Shown piece after piece: positions 34,112 to 42,701 of a stretch of 64,000 nt of DNA (positions are counted from its first letter, which is position 1; each line of letters starts with the position of its first letter). The notes under the pieces were generated by a model that ran no database searches, had not been told where the DNA came from, and was given only the letters and a program-made list of their open reading frames with translations. The DNA lies in contig NZ_JAFCJI010000001.1 of the NCBI RefSeq assembly GCF_018131105.1, positions 186,001 through 250,000 of the forward strand. The letters run 5' to 3'. Both the position numbers and the translations under genes were made by a program. Source of the stretch: Bradyrhizobium manausense. GTDB taxonomy: Bacteria > Pseudomonadota > Alphaproteobacteria > Rhizobiales > Xanthobacteraceae.

Positions 34112-34855
34112 GTGTTCACCTTCCTCAGAACTGCACGGGCTACAGCGAGATCTCTCCGGATCTACTATGGCGACCGCAGACGTGCGGAGGCGATGGATCG
34201 CCTGTATGGCAACTTCGTTCGACCTGGCGATCTGGTCTTCGATGTCGGCGCCCATGTCGGCGACCGCGTGGCCTCGTTTTGCCGTCTGGGTGCCCGCGTC
34301 GTGGCGGTCGAGCCGCAACAACCCATGCTGAAAACGCTGCGATTGCTGTATGGCCGCCGGCTATCGGTGGCTATCGAGCCAGTGGCCGTGGGGGCAGCCG
34401 CGAGCAAGAGCCGGATGCTCATCAATCCAGAGAACCCCACGGTGTCGACGTTATCTCCCGCGTTCGTTGCTGCCGCGCAGGGAGCACCCGGCTGGGAAGC
34501 CCAGTCCTGGAGTGAGAATGCCATCGTCGAGATCACCACGTTGGATGCACTCGTGGCGAAGCACGGCGGTCCCGCGTTCATCAAGATCGATGTGGAGGGC
34601 CTCGAGGCCGAAGCACTGGCCGGGCTGTCCAGCGCGGTGCCAGCGCTCTCATTCGAGTTCACCACAATTCAGCGGGATGTCGCCCTTCTGTGCATCGAAC
34701 GATGCGCTGCAATGGGCTTTACGCGCTTCAACGCAGCGCTTGGCGAAAGCCAGGAACTTGTCGGCGATTGGAGGACTGCCAACGAGATCACCCATTGGCT
34801 CAACCAGCTACCGCAGTCCGCCAATTCCGGAGACATTTACGCCGTCCTGCACTGA
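34112..34855 (+). CDS. FkbM family methyltransferase
   Basis: This 247-residue SAM-dependent O-methyltransferase has motif I LVFDVGAHVGDRVASFCRLGA, VVAVEPQQPM (acidic strand end) and the FkbM signature FIKIDVEGLEAEALAG. FkbM proteins often methylate sugars or polyketides. The GTG at 34112 lies five bases after the stop of the OpgH-like gene, so they are probably cotranscribed, and the glycan may be its substrate. The upstream in-frame extension overlaps the OpgH-like gene and is not homologous. Confidence 0.85.
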   Translation: MFTFLRTARATARSLRIYYGDRRRAEAMDRLYGNFVRPGDLVFDVGAHVGDRVASFCRLGARVVAVEPQQPMLKTLRLLYGRRLSVAIEPVAVGAAASKSRMLINPENPTVSTLSPAFVAAAQGAPGWEAQSWSENAIVEITTLDALVAKHGGPAFIKIDVEGLEAEALAGLSSAVPALSFEFTTIQRDVALLCIERCAAMGFTRFNAALGESQELVGDWRTANEITHWLNQLPQSANSGDIYAVLH

Positions 34856-34865
34856 CCATGGCATC

Positions 34866-35390
34866 CTATTGCTTCAGCTGCGCCCCGCTGCTCCAGCTCT
34901 TGTAATCGGCCTCCGAAGTCCCCGGGAGTTTCTTGACGAACGCCACAATCGACCAGATCTCGTCGTCGGACGCGCCAGCTTGAGCGAAGCTCGGCATTCC
35001 CGTCATGTTGATGCCGTTCTTGACCACCCAGAACAACTCGGCTGGCGACAATTCGCCGGCGACGTCCTTGAGGTCCGGTGGATCCGGGTGAAGTCCTTCC
35101 GAGTATTTGAGCCATTTGACGCCCGGCGCGCCGTGGCAATTTGCGCATCCGTAGGACGCATAAGTCATTGCGCCTTTGCGAACCATTGCGTCATCGCCGA
35201 ACGAGGCGGGGGGCTTGTCGTTGGCGTGACGCTCGATGGACGCCGCTCTCACGCGCGTCAATGCCCACGTCACGGCAGCGGGGTCGTCGCTCGTGCCCGC
35301 CACAGAGTAGAAGCCGCCGAAGAAAAAGGCCGCACACCCTAAGCCAACAATGATTGCGAGTGCCCCAATCGCCGCGAGGAAGAAGCGCAT
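34866..35390 (-). CDS. Membrane-anchored c-type cytochrome
   Basis: This 174-residue protein has one N-terminal membrane helix (about 5-28), then a periplasmic cytochrome c domain. The haem site is Cys82-x-x-Cys85-His86 (CANCH) and the axial Met is likely Met132 (MTGMPSF). The family is a monohaem class I cytochrome as found with small periplasmic dehydrogenases. I chose ATG 35390 (MRFFLAAI); the longer frame begins with TTG at 35456. No dehydrogenase partner is adjacent. It is convergent with the FkbM gene and divergent from the sulfatase-like transferase gene. Confidence 0.87.
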   Translation of the reverse strand: MRFFLAAIGALAIIVGLGCAAFFFGGFYSVAGTSDDPAAVTWALTRVRAASIERHANDKPPASFGDDAMVRKGAMTYASYGCANCHGAPGVKWLKYSEGLHPDPPDLKDVAGELSPAELFWVVKNGINMTGMPSFAQAGASDDEIWSIVAFVKKLPGTSEADYKSWSSGAQLKQ

Positions 35391-35513
35391 AGAACTCTCC
35401 GAGAGATCAACGTGCCCAGACATCGAATTATCGCCCAGAACTGGAATAATTACCAATGCGAAAGGTTGCAGATCTTACGGTACATGAGAGACGGCTGACG
35501 CCGGCTGGAGGGG

Positions 35514-37247
35514 ATGTACATGGCTGGGGAACCGGCTCTTCAGGCCGGACAAGGCGCTTCGGCTGCTGCTTCGAAGCGGGGCACGTCATTGGCCGCGCTC
35601 AAGGAACGCGCCGACTTCTGGCTCGCAGCGCTGTTGCACCTGGCGGCGCTCGCTTTGTCGATCGCCACCGAGGTCAATCCGCTCGGCCTTTTTGTTTGTC
35701 TGCTCACCTGGATCGTCCTGAATAGCGTCTGGTTGACCGTTGTCCGGCGGCCGATAGTAGCAGCGCTTGTATCTCTCGAGATGTTTGTTGTTCTCATCCT
35801 GCTGTCGAAGTTCAAGTTCGACAAGCTGTGGATGACGCTCGATTTCATCGATGTGTTGATCGTGGACCGCGACACGACGACATTCCTGTTGGCGACCTTT
35901 CCGGCCCTGCGCTGGTGGATCGTGCTGGGTGCAGCAGCTACGGCGATCGCCATAGTGGTCGCGTGGCGATTGGATCGGGCGCGTGTCGGCCTTCTCGCGA
36001 GTCTCCTGGGGCTCGCCGTATCCGCAACTGGGCTGGTGGTTACTGGCATTCTCTGTCCAACCGGGCTTGACGAGGACTTTGAGGGCAAGAGCTATGTCTC
36101 AAAGTTCGCACGCACCGGCATCGAGGCAGTGCAGGAACTCTCCTCGCAAGGATTCATCCAGGCGGCAAACGCCGTCGAGGGGGGCGATGCTCCTGTGAGC
36201 ACGCCCTGTCGTCCATCCCGCAAGCTTCCCCATATCCTTCTGGTGCATGACGAATCCAGCTTCGAGATCACGTCCGCTCCCGGAATCAAGGTGCCCGCAG
36301 GTTACGATCGGCATTTCAAGTCGTTCGACGGAAAGGCGCGCAAACTTCTGGTGGAGGGCGTCGGTGGCCCCAGTTGGTTTGCCGAATTCAACGTGCTGAC
36401 GGGTCTCTCGGTCCGGTCGTTCGGTCGATTTGCGACTTCGGTCACGCGAATTGCTTCGGGTCACGTCTTTCGTGGACTTGCGCACACCTTGCGGGATTGC
36501 GGCTATCAGACCTTCAGCCTGTACCCGTTCTACGGCTCCTTCCTTGGATCTCGCGCCTTTCAAACAAGCGTCGGTATCGATCATTACCTTGACATGCGAG
36601 ACCTGGGCACAACCAACTTTGAAGCTGACAGCTTCTACTTCCAAAAGGCCATCGACCTGATCGATCGCGAAGGAGGGGCTCGACCACTCTTTCTGTATGT
36701 CTATACGGTCGCCAACCATTTTCCATGGAATGAGCGGCTACGCCGTGAGCTGACACCGGATTGGCGCGATTTGGGAAATGCGCCGGAGGTCGACGAATAC
36801 ATTCGACGACAGGGCATGTCAGCGAGCGACTATCAGGAATTCCTGGCGAAGCTGAAGAGATCGTTCCCGACTGAGCAATTCCTCATCGTCCGATATGGAG
36901 ATCATCAGCCGCAGTTCGGGGCGCGCCTGCTGGACCCTGGTCTTTCCAAAGACGAAATCGCACGGCGAGCGCGCCAATTGGATCCCCGTTACCTGACGAC
37001 GTACTACGCGATCGATGCGTTGAACTTTACGCCGCGTGACATCTCATCCGCGCTGGATACGGTGGATGCGCCGTATCTGCCTCTGATTATCCTTGAAGCC
37101 GCGGGAGTTCCGCTGGACGCGACCTTCTCGATGCAAAGGCAAATATTGCAGGACTGCGGAGGCCTCTTTTATCGGTGTCAGCAAAGCATCCCGTCTCGTC
37201 GGCTAAATCGGCAATTGATGGATCTCGGTCTGATCAAAGGCTTCTAG
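35514..37247 (+). CDS. Sulfatase-fold membrane transferase (LtaS/OpgB-like phosphoglycerol transferase)
   Basis: This 577-residue protein has four or five N-terminal membrane spans (about 35-195) and a large extracytoplasmic alkaline-phosphatase/sulfatase-fold domain. Motifs are LLVHDESSFEITSAPG (metal-binding Glu), GGPSWFAEFNVLTGLS (nucleophile region; Ser here), PFYGSFLGSR, VANHFPWN and RYGDHQPQFG. The architecture is that of enzymes moving phosphoglycerol or phosphoethanolamine to envelope glycans. With an OpgH-like gene nearby, an OpgB-like role (decorating periplasmic glucans) is my best inference. A plain hydrolase cannot be excluded. Confidence 0.82.
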   Translation: MYMAGEPALQAGQGASAAASKRGTSLAALKERADFWLAALLHLAALALSIATEVNPLGLFVCLLTWIVLNSVWLTVVRRPIVAALVSLEMFVVLILLSKFKFDKLWMTLDFIDVLIVDRDTTTFLLATFPALRWWIVLGAAATAIAIVVAWRLDRARVGLLASLLGLAVSATGLVVTGILCPTGLDEDFEGKSYVSKFARTGIEAVQELSSQGFIQAANAVEGGDAPVSTPCRPSRKLPHILLVHDESSFEITSAPGIKVPAGYDRHFKSFDGKARKLLVEGVGGPSWFAEFNVLTGLSVRSFGRFATSVTRIASGHVFRGLAHTLRDCGYQTFSLYPFYGSFLGSRAFQTSVGIDHYLDMRDLGTTNFEADSFYFQKAIDLIDREGGARPLFLYVYTVANHFPWNERLRRELTPDWRDLGNAPEVDEYIRRQGMSASDYQEFLAKLKRSFPTEQFLIVRYGDHQPQFGARLLDPGLSKDEIARRARQLDPRYLTTYYAIDALNFTPRDISSALDTVDAPYLPLIILEAAGVPLDATFSMQRQILQDCGGLFYRCQQSIPSRRLNRQLMDLGLIKGF

Positions 37248-37305
37248 ATGACGGAATGGGATTCGTACTGCGTGGCCAGGTGAGAATATCGAACGCCGTG
37301 CCGAA

Positions 37306-38832
37306 CTAGCTTTCTGCATCTGCGGGAAACAACGTGAAGCGGAAAACGCTCCAGGATGCCGGCAGGACCGTCAGTTGCCATGCTCCATCGCGGACGACTG
37401 CATCGGAGCCTGGTGCGGGCTTTATCCGTTCTGGATCGTCTGCGGTATTGGCCGCATCCAGATTCTCCGACGTCATGACGTGACTTTCGAGCAATTCGCC
37501 AAGCTTGATTCCGCGCAGGTCCAGCGTCAGATCGACCGGTTGATCGAAGTTCCGGTTGACGCAAAAGAGTGACAGGCTCTTTCCATCCTCGGCGAGAACG
37601 GCAGCGCTGACGATGTCGGGAAATTGCTCGCCGTTGCCGGACGCGAAGGTGCCGCAGGTCACGCGCAGGTCGAGAACTGATCCCCGGGCCCAATCCGATG
37701 CGTGCTTGAACGGGTAGAAGATCGTTTGCCGCCAGGCGCGCCCTCCCGTCTCGGTCATGATCAGCCCTATGACGTTGACGAGTTGGGCCACGCATGCAGC
37801 CTTGACCCGGTCGCAGCGGTTGATGAGCGTCAGAAGGGCGGCGCCGAAGACGAGAGCGTCCTCCATGGTGAACAGCTCTTCGAGAATGGCCGGTGCCTCG
37901 GGCCAGCCGGGTTTGGTGCGGGTTGCGCGATCGCGGGTGCGATACCAGACATTCCATTCATCGAAGGACAGCATGATCCGCTTGGACGATCGCCGTCGGG
38001 CTGCGACCCCATCTGCGACAGCGACGATCTCGTCGATATAGCGCCCGACCATATCGGCTTCGGCCATGAAATCTCGCGACCTGTCACCGTACTTCGAAAA
38101 ATAGCCGTGGAGCGAAATGTACTCGACCACGTCGAAAGTCTCTTCCAGAACGACGCGTTCCCATTCGGCGAAGGTCGCCATGCTGCGGCTGGATGAGCCA
38201 CATGCCACCAACTCGATATCGGGTTGAAGCCAGCGCATGAGCTTGGCGGACTCGCGCGCCAGTGTGCCGTATTCGACGGCGGTCTTGGCGCCGATCTGCC
38301 ATGGGGCGTCCATTTCGTTGCCCAGGCACCAAAGCTTGACGGCGTGAGGGGATGGATGGCCGTGCCGATGTCGCAGGTCACTCAGCGCAGTGCCGCCTTC
38401 CACGTTGCAATATTCAAGCAGCTCTCTCGCTTCGTCAGCGCCCCTTGTGCCGAGATTTACGGCCATCATCGGTTCGAGTCTGGCCTTGGCGCACCAGCGC
38501 ATGAACTCGTTTGTCCCGAACGCATTGGTTTCGGTGCTGAACCAGGCCAGTTCGCGCCGCCGTGGTCGCTGATCGGTCGGCCCAACGCCATCCTCCCAAT
38601 TATAGCCTGATACAAAATTCCCGCCGGGATACCTGACGACAGTGACCCCAAGTTCGCGTACCAGCTCCATGACGTCCTGTCGGAACCCTTCAGCGTCGGC
38701 GGTCGGATGTCCCGGCTCGAATATGCCGCCATAGACGCATCGTCCGAGATGCTCGACGAAACTGCCGAACAGACGAGGGTCCGTCGTGCCGATGACAAAG
38801 GCGGGATCGAGGACAATGGTAGCTTTGGCCAT
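37306..38832 (-). CDS. abfA: GH51 alpha-L-arabinofuranosidase
   Basis: This 508-residue cytoplasmic glycoside hydrolase of clan GH-A is predicted to remove terminal alpha-L-arabinofuranosyl groups from oligosaccharides. The start motif is DPRLFGSFVEHLGRCVYGGIFEPG, then VRYPGGNFVSGYNWEDGVGP. The acid/base is Glu173 (CLGNEMD) and the nucleophile Glu292 (SFDEWNVWY). The C-terminal beta-sandwich (about 370-508) is complete. There is no signal peptide, so it acts on imported sugars. It follows the two permease genes (29-base gap), completing a binding-protein, permease, permease, hydrolase operon. Confidence 0.93.
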   Translation of the reverse strand: MAKATIVLDPAFVIGTTDPRLFGSFVEHLGRCVYGGIFEPGHPTADAEGFRQDVMELVRELGVTVVRYPGGNFVSGYNWEDGVGPTDQRPRRRELAWFSTETNAFGTNEFMRWCAKARLEPMMAVNLGTRGADEARELLEYCNVEGGTALSDLRHRHGHPSPHAVKLWCLGNEMDAPWQIGAKTAVEYGTLARESAKLMRWLQPDIELVACGSSSRSMATFAEWERVVLEETFDVVEYISLHGYFSKYGDRSRDFMAEADMVGRYIDEIVAVADGVAARRRSSKRIMLSFDEWNVWYRTRDRATRTKPGWPEAPAILEELFTMEDALVFGAALLTLINRCDRVKAACVAQLVNVIGLIMTETGGRAWRQTIFYPFKHASDWARGSVLDLRVTCGTFASGNGEQFPDIVSAAVLAEDGKSLSLFCVNRNFDQPVDLTLDLRGIKLGELLESHVMTSENLDAANTADDPERIKPAPGSDAVVRDGAWQLTVLPASWSVFRFTLFPADAES

Positions 38833-38861
38833 GGAGTTCCTGCTGAAATTAAAGCGACGCG

Positions 38862-39701
38862 TCAGCCTTTAACGGCTCCGATTGTGAGCCCGCGCACGAG
38901 ATGGCGCTGAACGAAGATCATGATCAGAACGATCGGCATCATGATGCCGATAGCACCGGCGGCAGAAATCGACCAGTCGCTCACATCCTCGCCGCCAAAG
39001 GATGCGATGGCGACAGGGAGGGTCTTGGTTCGAATGCCCGTCAACACGAGAGCGAAGAGAAACTCGTTGTATGACAGGAGCAGACTGAACAGTGCCGCGA
39101 CGGTCAGGCCGGGGCGCGCCAGCGGCAAGATGACGATCCGGAACGTCTGCCACGGACTGCATCCGTCGATGGCTGCCGCCTCGTCGAGCTCACGGGGAAT
39201 GTCCAGGAAGAAGCTGTACATGAGCCAGATCGTGAAGGGCTGGTTGATCGCGACCAGCGCCATGATCAGAAGGGGGTAAGTGTCGATCATGTTCAGGAAG
39301 CTGCCCATCACGAAAAACGGGATGGCCAGCAGCATGTGAGGAAACATGCGGATCGTGAACAGGGCGAAAAGGATAGGCGAAGCGCGGCGCTGTGGCATGC
39401 GCGATAGCGCGTAGGCTGCGAGACTGCCGATCGGGACCGAAATCAGGACTGTTCCAGCCGAAACGATCAGGCTGTTGATGAGATAGTGGACGAATCCGCG
39501 TTCGAGCCAGACCTGCCGATGATACTCGAACGTCGGTTCGAAAATGATCGTGGGAGGGACCGTGAACGCGTCGGCCGGGTTCTTGAATGACGTCAGGGCA
39601 GCCCAGATCAGCGGGACAAGATTCAAGAGGGTGAACACCGCCAGCCCGATGAAGAGCAGCGTCTGGTTGCGCACCTGGCTCATGCGGTCCGTGTTCATCA
39701 A
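38862..39701 (-). CDS. Sugar ABC transporter permease (MalG type)
   Basis: This 279-residue inner-membrane protein has six hydrophobic spans and the permease EAA loop, ELDEAAAIDGCSPWQTFRIVILPLARPG, which contacts the ATPase. It ends HLVRGLTIGAVKG, as typical for this family. It partners with the MalF-type permease, whose stop overlaps this start by four bases. The substrate is probably an arabino-oligosaccharide, from the neighbouring GH51 gene. Confidence 0.93.
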   Translation of the reverse strand: MMNTDRMSQVRNQTLLFIGLAVFTLLNLVPLIWAALTSFKNPADAFTVPPTIIFEPTFEYHRQVWLERGFVHYLINSLIVSAGTVLISVPIGSLAAYALSRMPQRRASPILFALFTIRMFPHMLLAIPFFVMGSFLNMIDTYPLLIMALVAINQPFTIWLMYSFFLDIPRELDEAAAIDGCSPWQTFRIVILPLARPGLTVAALFSLLLSYNEFLFALVLTGIRTKTLPVAIASFGGEDVSDWSISAAGAIGIMMPIVLIMIFVQRHLVRGLTIGAVKG

Positions 39702-40564
39702 TTTCGTCCGTAACCGCGTTGCAGGACGCTGCTGAACGTCGCGATGATCGCGGCGACGATGACGAGCGTAATGATCCCGAGAGCCGATGCCTTTCCCACC
39801 TGCAGCAGCTGGAAGCCGAGCTGGTAGGTGTACATCGTGATCGTCTCCGTTGCCGTGCCGGGGCCGCCGCCGGTGAGGACGTAGATGGTGTCAAAGAAGC
39901 GGAAGACGTCCATGAGCCTGACGGACACTGTGAACACGATGACCGGTACGAGCGATGGAAGAACGACATGGCGGATAATGCGCCAACTGCCGGCCCCATC
40001 GATCTTGGCCGCCTCTATTTGCGCCTGGTCGAGCGTCTGCAGGGCAGCGTAGAGCACCAGCATGACGAAGGGCGTGAAGATCCAGGCGTCGGCGAGCACG
40101 ACGCAGACTCGCGCCCACATAGGATTTCCGAGCCAGTCGGGCGGATTGATGTTGAAGGTCGCCAGCGTTGCGTCGATGAGACCCCAGTTGGATGTCAGAA
40201 TCCACTTCAGGAACAGCGTCGCCACCACAGGTGTGATGATGTGCGGCAGGAAGAGGAGGATCATGAATACGCGCGTGCTGAAGGTCAGCCGATAGAGCGC
40301 GAGCGCGAGAGCAAAGCCGAGCCCGAATTCGACGGCGACCGATCCGAAGGCGATGCCGATCGTGGTCCATAGCGACTGCCAGAAACGCGCTTCACTCAGC
40401 AATTGCGCGTAGTTCGCCAGACCAACGAATCGCATTCCCGGAGAGCCGAGATGGTAATCGAACGTGCTGAGATAGACCGCGTATCCGAGCGGCCACAGAA
40501 GAACGACTGCCATCAGTCCAAAGCTCGGGACCAAAAACAGCCATATGCCGCGCTGCGGACGCAT
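39698..40564 (-). CDS. Sugar ABC transporter permease (MalF type)
   Basis: This 288-residue inner-membrane protein has six spans, an N-terminal WLFLVPSFGLMAVVLLWPLGY helix and the EAA loop QAQIEAAKIDGAGSWRIIRHVVLPSL. It is coupled by a four-base overlap to the MalG-type gene. No ATP-binding gene is present in this operon. Confidence 0.93.
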   Translation of the reverse strand: MRPQRGIWLFLVPSFGLMAVVLLWPLGYAVYLSTFDYHLGSPGMRFVGLANYAQLLSEARFWQSLWTTIGIAFGSVAVEFGLGFALALALYRLTFSTRVFMILLFLPHIITPVVATLFLKWILTSNWGLIDATLATFNINPPDWLGNPMWARVCVVLADAWIFTPFVMLVLYAALQTLDQAQIEAAKIDGAGSWRIIRHVVLPSLVPVIVFTVSVRLMDVFRFFDTIYVLTGGGPGTATETITMYTYQLGFQLLQVGKASALGIITLVIVAAIIATFSSVLQRGYGRN

Positions 40565-40634
40565 GGCGTCAAATCTCTCGGGAGGGAAGCGGGATCAAGG
40601 TGGCGGGCATCGCAGCCCGCCGGAGAGCAGGTGG

Positions 40635-41882
40635 TTACTTGTAGTAGCCGCGGGTTTGCAGCAACTCGGTCGTCTCTTGCGCAGCCTGATCCAAGGCGGC
40701 CTTGACTTCCTTCTCGTTGGTCACCGCCTGCAGGATGTATCGTGTGACGATTGCCCCCACATCGAGGAAGTCGGGCATTGACGGAAACGGCTTTCCGACC
40801 TCCAGAGAGGCTCGGGCACCGGGATACCATCGATACTTCTTGGCAAGCCCGGGATCTCCGAGAACGGAAAGGCGGGGCGGCATTGCGAATTCCGCACCCC
40901 TTTGCATGCTCTCCTGACTGGCTGCCGTCGCAACCATCTTGAAGATGGCATCCTTGTCCTTGGACGAGTATTTCGAGATGGCAAAGCCGTCATTGGCGAT
41001 ACGTTGGCCGCCGCCCGGTGGCGCGATCCAGTTTATCTTGCCGACAAAGCGTGATTTCTTCTCGTCGTCCATTGACGCCGCGCGTGTGAACCATTGCAGT
41101 CCCATTGCAGCGAGGCCCTGCTGCAGATTGATGGTCGATTCGTCGTTGGCTGCGGAAGTGAAGCCGCGAGGCGCGAATGCGGTCATCTGCTTCATCGTGC
41201 TGATGGCGTTCACGCCGGCTGGCTGATTGAAGATTGGTTTCCAGCTCTTGTCGAACCAGCCTTCCCCTAGGGCGTTCAGGTACCAGTGCGCCTCGTTCAG
41301 GCAGCCGTCGACCGGCTTCAATGTCATGACCGTTCCGGAGACGCGCCCCTGATGGAGCTTCTTGGCGGCTTCCATGTAATCTTGCATGGTCTTTGGAAGA
41401 GCCACGCCATTATCCTTGAACAGGTCCTCACGGTAAAAGAACATCTCCGTGTTGGTCAGGATCGGCATCGAATAGATATGGCCGTTGTAACTGATCGACT
41501 CGATGACCGATTTCGGAAAGTCATCGAGCTTGAATTCATCCTTGTACTTTGCCCAGAGGTCGTCTAGCGGCTCCAGCCAACCGCTCGCCGCGAATTTCTG
41601 CATCGTCGTGTCGTTGAGATAGGCGACATCGATTGCGTCGGAGCGGGACGACATCGTAATCGATGCCAGCTCGACCTCCTTGTCGATCGGCATGAGTTCG
41701 ACCGAGACCTGCCCTTCTGGGAGGGCCTTCTTCATCTGGTCAGTGTAGTATTCCAGGGCTGGCTGACGGTGGCTGATGACCCGGATCGGTCCTGCCGCTT
41801 TCGCAGGTGTGATGCAGGGCGCGAGGGTCGCTACGGCGGCCGCTCCCACAAATGATCTGCGGGTGATCGAGTTCCGGCTCAT
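40635..41882 (-). CDS. Sugar ABC transporter solute-binding protein
   Basis: This 415-residue periplasmic binding protein of the extracellular solute-binding family 1 type starts MSRNSITRRSFVGAAAV. The twin-arginine and hydrophobic stretch suggest Tat export, with cleavage after AKA near residue 29. It should capture the sugar for the two permeases downstream; arabinose-containing oligosaccharides are suggested by the GH51 gene. It leads the operon, with GGGAGAA before the start. In the 230-base gap upstream, TTTTC-TT-GAAAA (41920-41931) is a small inverted repeat that could be an operator. Confidence 0.9.
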   Translation of the reverse strand: MSRNSITRRSFVGAAAVATLAPCITPAKAAGPIRVISHRQPALEYYTDQMKKALPEGQVSVELMPIDKEVELASITMSSRSDAIDVAYLNDTTMQKFAASGWLEPLDDLWAKYKDEFKLDDFPKSVIESISYNGHIYSMPILTNTEMFFYREDLFKDNGVALPKTMQDYMEAAKKLHQGRVSGTVMTLKPVDGCLNEAHWYLNALGEGWFDKSWKPIFNQPAGVNAISTMKQMTAFAPRGFTSAANDESTINLQQGLAAMGLQWFTRAASMDDEKKSRFVGKINWIAPPGGGQRIANDGFAISKYSSKDKDAIFKMVATAASQESMQRGAEFAMPPRLSVLGDPGLAKKYRWYPGARASLEVGKPFPSMPDFLDVGAIVTRYILQAVTNEKEVKAALDQAAQETTELLQTRGYYK

Positions 41883-42113
41883 GTGGTGTTCTCCCTGTGA
41901 GGCTGCACTGAGTCCGTTATTTTCTTGAAAACGTACGGCAGCGGCAGCAGCGAGTCAAAAGAGATCGGGCGCTAGCTCGGAATGCCAAATCCGCCCCTCC
42001 GCGCGTGGCTCGGGTCCGCCGACGTCCCGAAACGCTGCAGGCCGCTGGAGCCCCAGCATGAAACCCGTCATCTCCCTAAACCATCCGATGAGGAGATCGC
42101 GGCCTGATCCGGT

Positions 42114-42701
42114 CTAGCCGGTCGCGCGCGGGAGCATGCCCTTTGCGGTGATCTCCGCGGAAAGCTCCTCGATCGTCTTGCGCTGCTCCATGGCTGATCT
42201 TCGGATCAGCGCAAAGGCGGCCGGCTCGGCCAGCGCGTGCGAATGCATCACCTGGAGAACGGCGGCCAGAACGACGCGGCGGGACCGCAGACGTTGCTCG
42301 AGCTTGCGCACCTGTTGTTTCAATTCAATGGTGCGTTCGTTGCGCTCGAACGCCATGACGAGCGCCGCGTAGATGCCAGCCGAACGCAGCGGTTTGATCA
42401 GGAACGAGGCCGGGTCGAGCTCGAACACCAGCTTCAGGCGGCTCGGCGTCTCGGTGCCGAGCAGGGCGATGACCGGGCAGCGCGCCAGGAACGCGCGTTG
42501 CACCGGGTGCAGCAAGGGCAGGAACTCGTCGTCGATCAGCGCCAGGTCCGGCGTAAGATCGACCGGTTCGCCTGGCGTCCACGCGATGCCTTCGATGCCG
42601 AGACGTTCGAACTGACGCCGCACGATGGTCGCGTCGCGTTCATCCTTGATGGCGACGAGCGCCTTGCGTCCGCGCAGCGAAAATGAAGACGGTCTGCTCA
42701 T
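42114..42701 (-). CDS. ANTAR-domain RNA-binding antiterminator (AmiR-like)
   Basis: This 195-residue protein has a receiver-like N-terminal domain that lacks the phosphorylation set (about 10-115). A coiled-coil follows (ERNERTIELKQQVRKLEQRLRSRR, about 118-141), then a C-terminal ANTAR three-helix domain (VLAAVLQVMHSHALAEPAAFALIRRSAMEQRKTIEELSAEI in pieces). This is the plan of AmiR, which binds a leader RNA to prevent termination. It overlaps the AmiC-like gene by four bases. The likely target is the leader of the divergent amidase operon. Confidence 0.85.
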   Translation of the reverse strand: MSRPSSFSLRGRKALVAIKDERDATIVRRQFERLGIEGIAWTPGEPVDLTPDLALIDDEFLPLLHPVQRAFLARCPVIALLGTETPSRLKLVFELDPASFLIKPLRSAGIYAALVMAFERNERTIELKQQVRKLEQRLRSRRVVLAAVLQVMHSHALAEPAAFALIRRSAMEQRKTIEELSAEITAKGMLPRATG

